Shown: piece by piece, positions 1 to 11,197 of the stretch
Layout of the letters: each line of letters starts with the position of its first letter
Position numbering within the stretch: position 1 is the stretch's first letter
Source of the DNA: Cryoendolithus antarcticus
Taxonomy: Eukaryota; Ascomycota; Dothideomycetes; Cladosporiales; Cladosporiaceae
DNA length: 64,000 bases
Direction: 5' to 3'
Assembly (NCBI GenBank): GCA_002077065.1
Contig: NAJO01000021.1
Span: 496,001 to 560,000, forward strand
Position numbers and translations under genes: made by a program
The notes under the pieces: generated by a model
The model's database searches: none
What the model was told of the DNA's origin: nothing
The model's input: the letters and a program-made list of their open reading frames with translations, nothing else

Positions 1-2
1 CA

Positions 3-1049
3 CGGTACTATGTCTGGGGGATTTCAGGATGTGTGCCGAGTGTGAGCAACAGCTGGGTGACGGACTTGCTCATCATTGCTCCGCCTGTGGCGTGGGTGCT
101 GGTTTGCGCAGTCTATGCTGGTACGCTTTTGCTTGCCCATCTTTCACGCTCGCGGCTACTGACAAGCGCAACAGTTCTCATCCTTATCCGCCTGCACCGC
201 TACCGCCGCAACTTCTCCACACTCCTCGCAAACTCAAACACCAACACCTCTCGCTTCCTTCGTCTCTTCGTCCTCTGCATCTTCTGGCTACTCATCTCTC
301 TGCCGCTTCATGCCTTCATACTCTACACTCAAGCCTACATACCTCACGAGCCGTACTCATGGTCGGCACTTCACTCAGCCGAGAACTGGAGCAAAGTCGG
401 GATCACGCCTAGTGGCGGGACTGCAAGGTACATCGTCTACATCTGGCTTGGCAGCGGTGTGGCAGTTTTCATGTTCTTTGGCTGGGGCAGAGATGCGGCG
501 AAGATGTATCGGCAAGGACTTGTGGCATTGGGGTTGGGCTACTTCTTTCCTGGGCTGAGGGATCCACGGGTGGGTAGTGGGAGACAGCATTCGATGGCTA
601 ACACGCTGAGCTCGGTGACCAGCAAGGCGAAACTGGTATTCCAGCGTGGCGGCGGAACCATTGCAAGACACGAGTCTTGGATTTCAGGGTCTTCGTTGAC
701 TGGCTCGAAGTTCGATTCGACAAGCAGCTCTGACGCCGAGCCTATCTCGCCGAAGACTGCTGCCTTCCCGCCTCCTACTATCTACGAGGAGGTCACTTCG
801 TCACAGCAGCCTGCAGGTTCATCCTGGCTGCATACTTCTGCTTCACACGATATGAAGACTGGCACCTTGCCAGCCACTCGATTAGAGCGGCTTACCGCAG
901 CGTGGAAGAAGCCTCAAGTAACACCTCAGACGAATGATCGCGGGATCGCACTAGGGAATTTTGCACCGTCACAAGGTGGCAAGACCGCGGTGGTCGTCAA
1001 GAAGGAGGTAAGGCAGGGTAGCACAAGGCTCGAAGGCGAGCACGTGTGA
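3..1049 (+). CDS. STE3: Ste3-type a-factor pheromone receptor, 3' part (left edge truncated)
   Basis: Class D G-protein-coupled receptor expected at the plasma membrane to sense the lipopeptide mating pheromone. The reading frame is already open at the left edge and runs to TGA at 1047-1049. It enters in the extracellular loop with a GCxPSxxNSW pattern typical of Ste3 receptors. Three hydrophobic segments follow (around bases 60-130, 255-330 and 420-490), then a long hydrophilic Ser/Thr/Lys-rich cytoplasmic tail. Ste3 proteins have seven helices, so the first half of the gene lies outside the window. No intron is needed in the visible part. There is no in-frame ATG at the start of the visible frame, which agrees with truncation. 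Family call by pattern recognition; the receptor class is fairly secure, the exact paralogue is not. Confidence 0.8.
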   Translation, partial: RYYVWGISGCVPSVSNSWVTDLLIIAPPVAWVLVCAVYAGTLLLAHLSRSRLLTSATVLILIRLHRYRRNFSTLLANSNTNTSRFLRLFVLCIFWLLISLPLHAFILYTQAYIPHEPYSWSALHSAENWSKVGITPSGGTARYIVYIWLGSGVAVFMFFGWGRDAAKMYRQGLVALGLGYFFPGLRDPRVGSGRQHSMANTLSSVTSKAKLVFQRGGGTIARHESWISGSSLTGSKFDSTSSSDAEPISPKTAAFPPPTIYEEVTSSQQPAGSSWLHTSASHDMKTGTLPATRLERLTAAWKKPQVTPQTNDRGIALGNFAPSQGGKTAVVVKKEVRQGSTRLEGEHV

Positions 1050-1669
1050 GCAGACTGTGGCGCACAAGTGTCATAGTAGCGGAACGAGTGGCTAGAGCGG
1101 GATCGTGGTGAATCCATTGGATGAGCACGTCAACTACCTGAGTCCCACGCAGCGTCGATCAGCAAAGATGACCGCATATGATTCAAGGACGATGGGTCGG
1201 GTGGCGCTGGTGTATACTCGGAACTTCAGTACTAAAGTCGTTGGCGTGCTCGGGATACTAAATTTGAAGTGTACATTTTACACACCATTCCTCTCTCCCC
1301 TTCGTACGAAACGCCTGCGCCTCTATATTGAATGTCGTGGGTGCCGGTTATGGAAATGTGCCTTTTCGAGAGGTATTTGACTTAACCTCGTCACTTAATT
1401 ACAATAACTTCCGAACACCGTGCTTGGATCTGACGTTAACTTTGCCCTTTCGTACCGGGTCCCAACAATTGTTCATGCGGGCAAGTCCCATCTGCGTTGC
1501 TGCCTGACTCTTGAGGTCGTGACTTCCCTCTGTAGCCTGTCGTGGCGGACCAAGCGTGCAGTCAATGGGGTCACTACACCGCTGCACACAGCTGATGAAC
1601 TCGCGTTGGACCGCTGATCGGTAGATGACACGACCGACAACGGGATGATTGCACTCCATAACTAACAAT
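1050..1669. other. intergenic, no gene seen
   Basis: Between the receptor stop and the protease start. Only short overlapping frames without family resemblance. Presumed to hold the receptor 3' UTR and the protease promoter. Confidence 0.5.
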
Positions 1670-3140
1670 ATGTCCGCCACCTGCCCGTTCGCGTGCGGCT
1701 ACAAATCCGACGATGGCTACGCTTTGCAATTCCACATCGAGGAGCATCACACCGAGGATTCGCCCTTCATCACAAATGACAGACCCTCTCTGCCTAAGAG
1801 AACGAAGTTTGACGATCGTCTGATCAACGACATTAGGCCTCCAGAAAGCGGCGCTCAACGGAGAGAGTCGGAATGGTTCAAATGCACCAGACCTGATTGC
1901 GGCGAATACGTTGCCTTATTCGACATCGACGAGCATCTGGCAATCCACGAATCGATCGCTACAATCGATACAGGTGAGCAGCAGTCGACGACAGACAGTC
2001 ACAGCGCTTATTTACGGACTACGGTCACCACGAAACGACACAGTGAAGGTTCTCGCCAGAAGCTCAAGAAACATGAACCTCCAAAGCAAAGCAGCAGTAT
2101 TATGCGATACTTCATGGGCACATCATCCGGCAGCATGCCACTTCGAAATCCTCTGAAGCATCATAAACCAGCAGGTAGACTCGGCACGAAGGACCTAGGC
2201 CCCCACGCCTTCGAGAAGTCGATGCCGGTCAATGTCCGCCGGGATCTCGAAAACAATGCTCGACCACGGTCAGAGAACCGTATCGGCAGCGATGGCAAAC
2301 TGGTTCGCACGATGTACATTCCCAACGAGACGCCTGGTCTGATACCGATACTGGCAGACTTGAGTGACCTGGACCACGACATTGCGACTGCTTACTACTG
2401 TGATGAGCACGTTAAGCATGTTCACAAGCTCAGCACTGATGGGAACTTCTGTGGATTCTGGAACATCCAAATGCTGCTCTCACATATTCACGCCGTTTCG
2501 CCGCGGCGTGAGAACCGTGAGCTGCCTCTGCCTAATATCTTGCGCATGCAAGATACCATCGAGGCTGCTTGGGATGGAGGTATCGGAACTCATGGCCGTG
2601 TCGAGACAGGCGGTATTCGCAACACCCGCAAGTGGATTGGCACACAAGAAGCAGCCGCTTACCTCCAGCAAACCGAGCATGAAGTGACAGCGCTCTCGTT
2701 CAAGAGCACGAAGAGCTCAAGAGATCCGCCGGCTTGCGTCCAGCTGCTAGACTACATCGAAGCGTACTTCCTCTCAGGCAGGGACGTTGCGAGCAGGTAC
2801 GGGTCTTTGTACGTGACGCAGCTGCCGCCAATATACTTCCAACGAGCGGGTCATTCAATGACAATCGTGGGTCTGGAGAGGCGGGTAGATGGCGATCGGA
2901 ACCTGGTCGTATTTGATCCGAGCTTCGCGACCAGCGGCGGAATGCTGAGACTTATTGATGGGAAGGTAGCGCATGCCAGGATTGAGACGTTGATGGCAGC
3001 GTACAGGAAGGATGTGGGGAAGTTGGAGCACTGGGATGAGTTCGAGATCTTGATGTAAGTCGACAGAGTCTAAATCGGAAGATCGAAGCTAATGGAATAA
3101 CCGCAGACCACAAGCACAGGACGAATCGGGCGTGCGATAA
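1670..3140 (+). CDS. ZUP1/UFSP-like cysteine protease with zinc fingers (peptidase C78)
   Basis: Probable deubiquitinase of the ZUFSP/ZUP1 type, known in animals and fission yeast (Mug105) to cleave K63-linked ubiquitin. Two C2H2-like fingers sit near residues 5-27 and 71-93. The C78 domain fills the C-terminal half, with catalytic Cys about 261 in NFCGFWNIQML, His about 395 in AGHSMTIVG and Asp about 416 in FDPS, the expected order and spacing. I chose the ATG at 1670 because the frame upstream lacks another ATG. The uninterrupted frame stops at TAA 3056-3058, but that TAA lies inside a GTAAGT donor. A 52-bp intron 3055-3106 (ending CCGCAG) would replace the last Met with a short tail ending at TAA 3138-3140. 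I favour the spliced form modestly; without it the gene ends at 3058. Confidence 0.82.
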
Positions 3141-3843
3141 AGCTGAGCTTTTGCCATGCAGCAAGAAGCGTGGTACACACTCATGTCGGCTTTCGACCGC
3201 GCGCAGGAGGAGCCACTGCTCTGTCCGCGTGTATAGTTGACTGGTGTTCGTTGTGCAGATGCGAATCCACTCGGGACAAGGCCTCCCAGGCACATGACGC
3301 TGCGTCAGTGACACGCAAGCTCCTCCATCTTGGTTATTATTCATGCGCACGGAGGCTTTGGCCAGCTTGCGAGAAACAGCGACGGCTTCTTCGAAAGTGG
3401 TTTCGCTAGGAAATCGGGCGGCTCCAAGCCGATCACAGACGTAGAGCACAGCTGGGGTGCCTCAAGTCAGCACAACGCCGTCACAGGAACAGCGTGATGT
3501 CGGCATGCAGCTCCCATCTGGTATCGTCATCGTTGCCGTCGTGATTGCTCAAACAGCGTCCACAGACTCCCATCTCCAGCGCTCAGACTCCAGCTTGTCC
3601 ATAGCAAAGCCTTTCATCCAGCTTTGTGCAGCCGCCGAGTGTGCCTCCCAGTCTGCTGCTCGTCAGGATGCGTCCAGTAGCGAGGTGGCCACAACATACC
3701 GGTCTCGTGTCTCTCGCTGGCCCTACCTCCCGCACTTGGAGCAGTTGTGAAGTACTTTCTCGCGTCTTCAACGTGTGCTGTATCGACCTCTGGCCACCAT
3801 GTCAGCCCATCTTGTCCGAATATACGCCCACTCCCCACTCATG
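3141..3843. other. intergenic, no gene seen
   Basis: About 700 bp between convergent genes. Short frames on both strands show no recognisable protein or splice-linked continuity. Confidence 0.45.
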
Positions 3844-4338
3844 CTAACCTCGCTCCATCGCATCCTCCAGCATCTCCTCGCTCCTGCAGATGTCCGCAAA
3901 CGCCCCATCCATGCCATAGTCCTTCAGATATCCCCCATCCGCCCTCCTCTTCACGAACTCCTCATCCTCGCTCTTCAACTTCTGCGCTCTCGCATACTTC
4001 CCATCCGGGCTCCCATGCCTCCCTCTCACTGGTCGTGCCTGTCGCTGCTTGACCAGCTGTTGTGAAGCAGTGAGCTCATCTTCTTCGGTCTCATCGGCGA
4101 GCACATCGCTTTCGAAAGAAGATGTTGCGCGGTTTGGCGGGCGGCGGGAGAGGGTGGGTGCGAAGAGACCTGCTTGTTGACGCGATCTCGAGGTTGCGGT
4201 GCTCGAGGTGGAGCGCGAGGGTTGTTGGGTTCGCAGGTTGTGGGCTGTTGTTGCTGCTGAGGCGAAGGAAGTCGCGGGGCGGGATGTGGTTGCCGTTGCT
4301 TCGGTGAAGGGATCGTGAGGGATGCGTGAGGGTGGCAT
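3844..4338 (-). CDS. hypothetical protein, disordered N-terminus
   Basis: An uninterrupted frame of about 164 residues from ATG at 4338; an in-frame extension reaches 4407. The first two thirds are Ser/Thr/Arg/Pro-rich and likely disordered. The last 60 residues are acidic and basic (around DETEEDELTASQQL, and YARAQKLKSEDEEF) and look folded or coiled. I do not recognise a family. The stop follows directly after GAGCGAGGTTAGC, where GTTAGC could be a weak donor, so a further exon downstream is possible. Composition is coding-like and there are no in-frame stops, but existence as a gene is not certain. Confidence 0.5.
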   Translation of the reverse strand: MPPSRIPHDPFTEATATTSRPATSFASAATTAHNLRTQQPSRSTSSTATSRSRQQAGLFAPTLSRRPPNRATSSFESDVLADETEEDELTASQQLVKQRQARPVRGRHGSPDGKYARAQKLKSEDEEFVKRRADGGYLKDYGMDGAFADICRSEEMLEDAMERG

Positions 4339-4407
4339 AGTGATGGGAGTGACGATGGTGATGTGAATAGAAAAGAAAGGAGGACGATCTTGATTGTCTG
4401 TGATCAC

Positions 4408-6961
4408 TCACTGTCGCGTGATGAACGCCCACGGCGTCCAAAGCTTACCGCACCACCATGGCGTCCTCGCTGTCTACGTGAGACATCAGGCGGAGCGTTA
4501 GTCTTGAGATGCATGTGTCCTTAGTGATGCCGTAGTGCTTCGAATTAAGGTGGTGTATCGGCGGGTGAAGGTCACTCATGTGCGCTCGTTACTCACCACG
4601 CTTGCGGACTCTTCACCGAGCCAATCTCTTCTCCAAGCGCCTGCAAAGCAGACTCATGATGAAAAGGTGTTTGCGTCACAAGGCGGTAGTGTAAGGCCAA
4701 GGACACGGTGCGAGGATACTGTGAGCAAGCTCAGGGAGCACCAAGCGACTGCGAAAAATAAGGATAATCGTAAATCGACCGTAGTCGAGTTTCAGCGATT
4801 AAACTGAAAAGAACAGATACTACACTTGATCTCGTAGGTTGTCAGCAATAACTCGTTGTGGTAGAGAGCAAGGGTACGTACCTAAGCCAAAAGGCAAAGA
4901 GAGCTGTCCAAGACAAGAGGAGGAAGAGGAAATCTCGACAATTAAGCCAACGGAGGACGAGCCAAGGCGCTAGTAAGCGAGCGCGGAACGCCGGCAAGCG
5001 AGAGGGGCATTGTTACGTGTGGAGCTCCAGATGCCATGCGCTCGATCGGGAAAGAGCCAAGGCCCTAGAGCAAGGTCACGTGCGTCCGTCAGCCGGTGTC
5101 CGTACCCAGTGTTGATGCAAAGTCACAGGAAGGAGGATATCCGAAGTGCCATGCAGAAAACGTGGTCCTGTATAGCACATGGTGTCGTGTGTTGTGTCGT
5201 ATCTCGAGTACGCCGTGACATTTGATATTCCACCTTGTGGGCAGTATCGCGGCGCGGCTGCGAGGTAGCCGGAGAGTGCCGACAAGGCGATTGAACCGAG
5301 CCCTAATCTCCCTCCGAAAAATGCACATGGGTGATATGGAAAGACAACAAGCGGGGTGAGAACCTCAAAGGACATGCAGAGCGAAAGAGCCTCTCGAGAG
5401 GGGTGATCGAGCGAGTAACACGCGAAGCGCTTAGGGGAAAGCGCCTGAAAGCGTGCGTTACCTGAGTATCTACTACGCACACTCATACCATGCCAACCTA
5501 TCAACATCTTCGTATGAAAGTAGTGGACGATGGATGAAGTGAGGTCCATGCCAAGCCCACTACCGCTTCCGATCATCACTTTCCAGTCTGACGGCCATCA
5601 GGAGCACGCACTCCATCAACGTCCACAACAATAATCTACTACATGCTATCAAACTGTCGCCGACATACCGCCGGATCTCGGTCAGCACCCTAACCGACAT
5701 CTGGTTCGCATGCACGCGGTATGCACACCATCCTGCAAGCCACGATATACTTGCGGAGGCGGTAGGCGACGACTGTCTGATTGGTCGACTGCTCCCTTCA
5801 AAGTGATGAAATAACCCATCAGGTAAGCGTGGGTGGCTGCGCCGGACTGGTGGGGGTACATCGCGAATGTGGGATGACCTTGGCTTTGGAGATCATCTGG
5901 GGATGTCGTCAAATGCAGCCCGACACGGTGGTACAGCTGACTAGCCGTGCAGTGAGCGCGTGGAGGTTTGAAGTACAATCTCTGCTCTGGCAGAATTGCA
6001 TGAATGAGAACGTCTTGTACTCAGCATCAACTACCATTGGCTGCGAAATGCTGATATCGAAGCAGATCACCTAGTGGAGACTGCCCTTTGCCGCGGCGGC
6101 TCATCTCGCACGGCACCTGGCGATATGGATCCGCATGTTCGGCAGCACTCGACATCTGTCATCAGCCTCCTCCCCACGCTGTCGGCTTGTTGCGATCCTG
6201 GTGATGCCGTAGTTATTCCATTCACGGAGACGCCCTTGAACCTCTAATGCAAACGCCAGGGCTGTTCATGTCGTCTTCGGACCGATCGGAGTGTTCTTAC
6301 ACCAGCTATGGTTATCCAGACTCTGCATCTACTAGACATGTGCAGTCTGCCGCTTGATGGCTGCACGTGCGGTCAGAAAGCCTTTCCTGCCGGCACCCGC
6401 AACCTACGGCCACACATCTCCACTGCATGTGGCGCTTGCTGAAGGTTCGCCCGTCATGGTGAAGCGACATCGCGATCTACTTCCAGGGTGCCGCTGCACA
6501 CTCGCCAAAGTATAGTTTAGCCCGTACTGGCACCGCGTGCTAGCTTCTCGCTTCTGCAGAGGATCACAGTCAACGCCGCATTGGCTACCCGGCGGGATGA
6601 TAGTAGGCCTTCTCCGCCCTGCGTTACGTCCGACCTGGTGCGTGTTCAGGTTGAGCGCGTGGGAGCCCTGCGAAAGTCAAAGAGCTTGCAAATGGTCGAG
6701 AAGTGTGCAGGGCAGACCGGTTAGTGTTGACATTTCTTACGTATATCTCCTTTGCACATCCCTTCTGTGGCTGAGTGTCACCCACGTCTTTCGTCTCGAG
6801 ACGTTCGTTCAAAGCCGTGTACATATCCGTGTTCAGTTTGGAGTTATCACCGGCACACTGCTACTCTCCTCTATATCGAGAGATTGACACTGGCCACCAA
6901 GGGAACGAAAACCAAAATCGATCTCGCTTTATCGAAGTAGCACTGCCGCGCATCGCTCGAT
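4408..6961. other. 2.5-kb upstream region of the AZF1-like gene
   Basis: No convincing coding sequence. The longest chance frame (minus strand, 5076-5579) has no family resemblance. Base composition is like its surroundings and I see no repeat or transposon remnant. Probably a long promoter and leader for the downstream regulator. Confidence 0.45.
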
Positions 6962-8257
6962 ATGACCTCAAATCACCAAATGGACATCATGCAACAGCGG
7001 CAGCCACGCTCTCATAGCAACACTTACCACAACACTGACTCGATGTCTGCGTACTCCACACCGTTCCGACCGGACTTCAACGCTGTCGCCGCCGCTGCGT
7101 CTGCTTCAATGTCATCGCTCGCGTATCAACAGCAGTATAGCCAGTACCAGTGCGGCCCAGCGACCATGGCACCCTGCGATATCTTCAACACGAACCTTCA
7201 CCTGGATACATCATTCCATGACACGCATGGACTCCTACAGAACAACCTACCCAACGTGGCGACTTTTGGGTCATTGACATGGCCGACTGCAGCTACGCCA
7301 CATGCAATGGCTGCACCTAGTGCTGCCACAATGCGGACGTTCAAGTACAGCTCTTTCAACGCGGAACCGTACATCAAGGTGGAAGAGGACCTGCAAGTGC
7401 AGCCGTCGCACCTTCTCTACGACTCTTCGGCGTTTGCCTCCTCGCCCGAAGCATACAGCCCTACCGAGAGCTCCGATGACTGCAAGCCTGTCGTCTTCAG
7501 CACCGACATCGACACCCTGATGCGTACGATCCAGGATAAGCAGCACAACGGCACTCCGAGAAGCTTCTCGTCGACTTCGGCAGATTCCGCGCCCGTCTCC
7601 CCTACAAAACAACGAAAGCGATATCAGTGCGATGTACCCGGCTGTGCGAAAGCGTTCTACCAGAAGACACATCTGGAGATCCACACCCGAGCCCATACTG
7701 GAGTCAAGCCTTTCCTCTGCAAGGAACCAACATGCGGACAACGATTCAGTCAGCTCGGCAATCTCAAGACCCACGAACGACGACACACGGGAGAGCGGCC
7801 TTATGAATGCGACATTTGCCACAAGACTTTCGCCCAACACGGCAACGTACGTGCGCACAAGATCGTGCACACAGCAGCGAAGCCGTTCACGTGCAAGCTG
7901 GACGATTGCAACAAGCAATTCACACAGCTGGGCAATCTCAAGTCGCACCAGAACAAGTTTCACGTTGAGACCATTCGTAGGCTGAAGCTGCGGTTCGAGA
8001 ACATCAAAGCTGGGGACCGTGTAGAGAACTGGGAGAAGGAGATGTGGGAGTACTTTGGGAGTCTGTACAAGAACTGTAACAAGGGCATCAAGGGCAGAGG
8101 CAAAGACCGACGAATCAGCAGCGTTATGGCATCAACCTCGACCACTGGTGCTGGACTGATGAGTCGGCGGCATAGCCTGGTGAGTGCTGCTTCTTCGCGA
8201 AGCAGTGGTGGTGGTGGTGGTGGTAGCGTGGAGAAGGCTCCGGGATCGATGGCCTGA
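6962..8257 (+). CDS. AZF1-like C2H2 zinc-finger transcription factor
   Basis: Intronless 431-residue nuclear regulator. Four tandem C2H2 fingers occupy about residues 221-334, with pairs starting [28 protein letters not shown] and [10 protein letters not shown], joined by TGEKP-like linkers (HTGVKPF, HTGERPY, HTAAKPF). This four-finger block with QLGNLK repeated in fingers two and four is characteristic of fungal Azf1-type factors. In yeast Azf1 controls carbon-source and cell-cycle genes. The N-terminus is Ala/Gln/Ser-rich with SP motifs and probably carries activation or repression functions. After the fingers come a basic stretch (about residues 335-380) and a tail with a six-glycine run. 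ATG 6962 is the first in frame. The target genes cannot be read from the sequence. Confidence 0.83.
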   Translation: MTSNHQMDIMQQRQPRSHSNTYHNTDSMSAYSTPFRPDFNAVAAAASASMSSLAYQQQYSQYQCGPATMAPCDIFNTNLHLDTSFHDTHGLLQNNLPNVATFGSLTWPTAATPHAMAAPSAATMRTFKYSSFNAEPYIKVEEDLQVQPSHLLYDSSAFASSPEAYSPTESSDDCKPVVFSTDIDTLMRTIQDKQHNGTPRSFSSTSADSAPVSPTKQRKRYQCDVPGCAKAFYQKTHLEIHTRAHTGVKPFLCKEPTCGQRFSQLGNLKTHERRHTGERPYECDICHKTFAQHGNVRAHKIVHTAAKPFTCKLDDCNKQFTQLGNLKSHQNKFHVETIRRLKLRFENIKAGDRVENWEKEMWEYFGSLYKNCNKGIKGRGKDRRISSVMASTSTTGAGLMSRRHSLVSAASSRSSGGGGGGSVEKAPGSMA

Positions 8258-11197
8258 CATCTTGTACGAGCTGCTGGTGGCTTGCGCGGCTGTATGCGCA
8301 ATAGCATGTAACTGTCAAATGTATTGTAATGGCTTTGCACGATACCCAGTCGTCAATCGACGGTACATAATATATACATAGCACCTTCTGCGGGACCTCT
8401 GCAGCGCTCGGAAAGCTGCGCCTCGCGCAAACGACCACTTGGATCAGGAACTTTACAATGTGACAGTAGATCTCGCATGGCGGCCACTTTACATGATCAC
8501 AATCATGAAGAATGCCGACGTTATCGCGAAACTCACTCCTCATTGTCAAGGCGCGGAAGGTTTCCCCGATCATGGAGTGGAAAGCGTACCGTTCGCCGCA
8601 GTCGAGCCTAATTTGACATTACTCGTTCGAAGTCCGAGTTGGCTTTCAACTCCCAGTCAAATATAATTTGGTGTAGGTTGCAACGGTTGCACCTCGTTCT
8701 GAACCCGGATGTCGGGCTCTCTCCTCTGTCAGTCTTTCCTGAATCTTGCGTGCAAGTATTGAGGCCGACATCGCAGCTCATCAGGACAGACGGCAACTAC
8801 TTTGACCGCGCGATCGAACCCATAATCAAAGTGATGACTATCTTTGCCCTCCGTCATCTCCTCATTAATCCCGTACAGCCGCGCCTCGTCGCCAACAATG
8901 ACCAGAACTGCGGCATCATTGTTCACCACACCATGACGAGCAATCGACATTCATACCCTGAAGTCGCTCCACCCAACCCCTCGGTGCTTTAGCCTGATTG
9001 CGGCTTACAGCATGGCTACCTTCACCGTGCAGCATCGATATGAGCAGCGCACCCACGCTGTCATGTGAGTGGTTCGCAGCACTCCGACAGCTCGGTACAC
9101 TCGCCTGATCTGCAGATGGGTAGCTTGCTACGATCATCATTGACGTGCGGGAACCCTGTGCGAGTCAGCTACTGCGGAGAGTTTGGGGAATGTCCGGGAC
9201 GGTCATGCTGATGGGATAGCCGTCGAAACCGAGATCTCACTGATCGTCACAGACCATGATGGAGATCTCACTGAGCGATCGTGGTATTTGAGTACCTACA
9301 TTAGACTGACAGGTGACGGAGATGTGGAGCTGTGGCTGTGCAGGGCAAGGCGTGGGATGCGATTCAAGGTGCATCCCGTCCTTTGCAACGTCGCCCACGC
9401 TGCTCTTCGCTCTGCCTTGTGATGCACACGCAAACGCCATGCATATACGGATGTGATCCCCATCTCCGCCGGTTGATGGAGCGCTTGGGCTGCGGTGACT
9501 ACCGCGGTCGTGCTCGTGGGACCATCGGAACAGACACGATGTGGAAGGTGACGGCGACGTGCGACCGCCGACCTCTGCTCGAGCCCACGGGATGCAGAGG
9601 GCTCCAGCAGAGTCCGCGGACACGACGACGAGTCTTGCTCGAGTCCACGGCCACGTTGTCGAGAGATCGCAGGCGACCGTGGGTGGCCTCAACAGCGGTG
9701 TTGCCAGCACCGCCCGGTCGCCAAACCATCCGTGGAGATTGATCACATTGTTCGCCTCGATCAGATCTGCAATCAGTGGACCCAGGTACTCACCGACTCC
9801 TTTCTCCCAGCATTCCTGCAACTATTAGTCGCTAGGCCTTGTCTGGGAACGTGTCGAGATCACCACGTATCGAGATGCTCACTCGGACTGCGTGAATGAG
9901 CGATCATGTCGACAAGTCTCAGTGGTTCGACTCAAGCGTATTCACGTACCTCACGAGACCGATGATCCGACAGCACTGCGATCTCAAGGTAGCTCACTCC
10001 GCTGGGAGACTTGCGCCAAACGCGTGTCTCCATAGACTGCAAATTCTCGCGTAGTTGACTCATTCTCTCGTTCATTTGGGTATGCACCCATGAACTCGGC
10101 CTCGCGTTCTTGTTGAGGACGTTGAAGCATTGCTTTAGAAGCGCGGTAGGACGTAATCAAGTCTTGCTCCTGCACGATGTTCACACTGCTAGTCGAGCCG
10201 TCTGGTAATTAAAATTCACAGAAGACTTCGAGCACATGACTGCGATCGCTCAGTCGTGGCACCTCCCCTCTAGACAGCACACGCGTGCTATGGCGACTTC
10301 CTACATTTCAGACCTGGTATAATCGGTTGTCTGTAGTCGTCATATATGAGCAGCGATAGAAGACACTTTGAGGTGTCAGCACGAACATTTCGTCGATTGA
10401 TGTCGAGAAAGTGCATGGTAGATCATGTCAAGGTCTGTAAGTCGCGGTGACTCCAGAAGGAGGATGGTCTCATCGAATCAACTTCAGCGACGATTGCTGT
10501 GATCTTCTGCGTCAGGACTTCAAGCTCAGTCTCTAAGATCAATGGCAGAGGTATGTAATATGATCTGGTGCGGTGCTTAACCTGCGTTGTAAGACTGTCA
10601 TGACACCCTCTCAACTCAACAACGCGGGGGTGTGGCAGACTTGCAGATATGATTCTCACTTGTACCGAGCGGTCAAAAAACGAATAGATCATAAGCTTCT
10701 GATAGAAGCTCGCTACTGTAGAACACCAATGGCTTGGCATTGCGACGAATGGAAGTTGCTCCCGAAACAAATGTGGAGTGCGTGCGCGCCTCGGCCCGGC
10801 AGCATAACCTTGAGGGTGGCTTGCAGATGTGGAGTTCTGCACTCTGGTAAGGTGACAAGGATGCTGAGCACAAACGGTCGCGAGGCAAGCCTTATATTCC
10901 CGGATCAGCCGCCGTCGTTTCCTCCGCCTTCCAAGGTGTCACCGACTGCGCCGCGTGACAATACTGTACCATCTGCCCGACATCAACACTATCAGGGGCT
11001 TCATTGCGCATCGTTCGGAGCATTGCTACCGGCGCAAGTGCTAGCTATATCACGAGCAGGAAAGCAGTCGCAACAACAAGACTAGGACAACTGGCGTCGC
11101 TTGTCTAGTCGCCATAGCACGGCGACCAGATCGAGGCGAGGGCCGCGCTGTACGAACCTGGCCTATCATTTCCGAAGTGACTGATAAAGCAGCCAAC
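8258..11197. other. 2.9-kb gene-free region upstream of TUP1
   Basis: Largest gap in the window. Frames such as 9237-9821 (minus) and 10423-10842 (minus) have unordered composition and no splice-linked continuation. No tRNA-like or repeat structure seen. Likely 3' UTR of the C2H2 gene plus a long TUP1 control region. Confidence 0.45.

Noticed and set aside
29..412. 127-residue frame with ATG at 29 on the plus strand
   Set aside because: It overlaps the pheromone-receptor exon in another register; the receptor frame has clear helices and family motifs.
5076..5579. 167-residue minus-strand frame in the AZF1-like upstream region
   Set aside because: Starts with ATG but has unordered composition, no domain and no neighbouring splice continuity; judged a chance frame.
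7271..7963. 230-residue frame antisense to the C2H2 gene
   Set aside because: A mirror of the zinc-finger codon pattern; no independent evidence.
9237..9821. 194-residue minus-strand frame before TUP1
   Set aside because: Plus-strand frames in the same place are equally open, the composition is not protein-like and no family is recognised.
10423..10842. 139-residue minus-strand frame
   Set aside because: Partly protein-like but begins without ATG and shows no motif; an internal ATG would leave about 100 residues of unknown kind.
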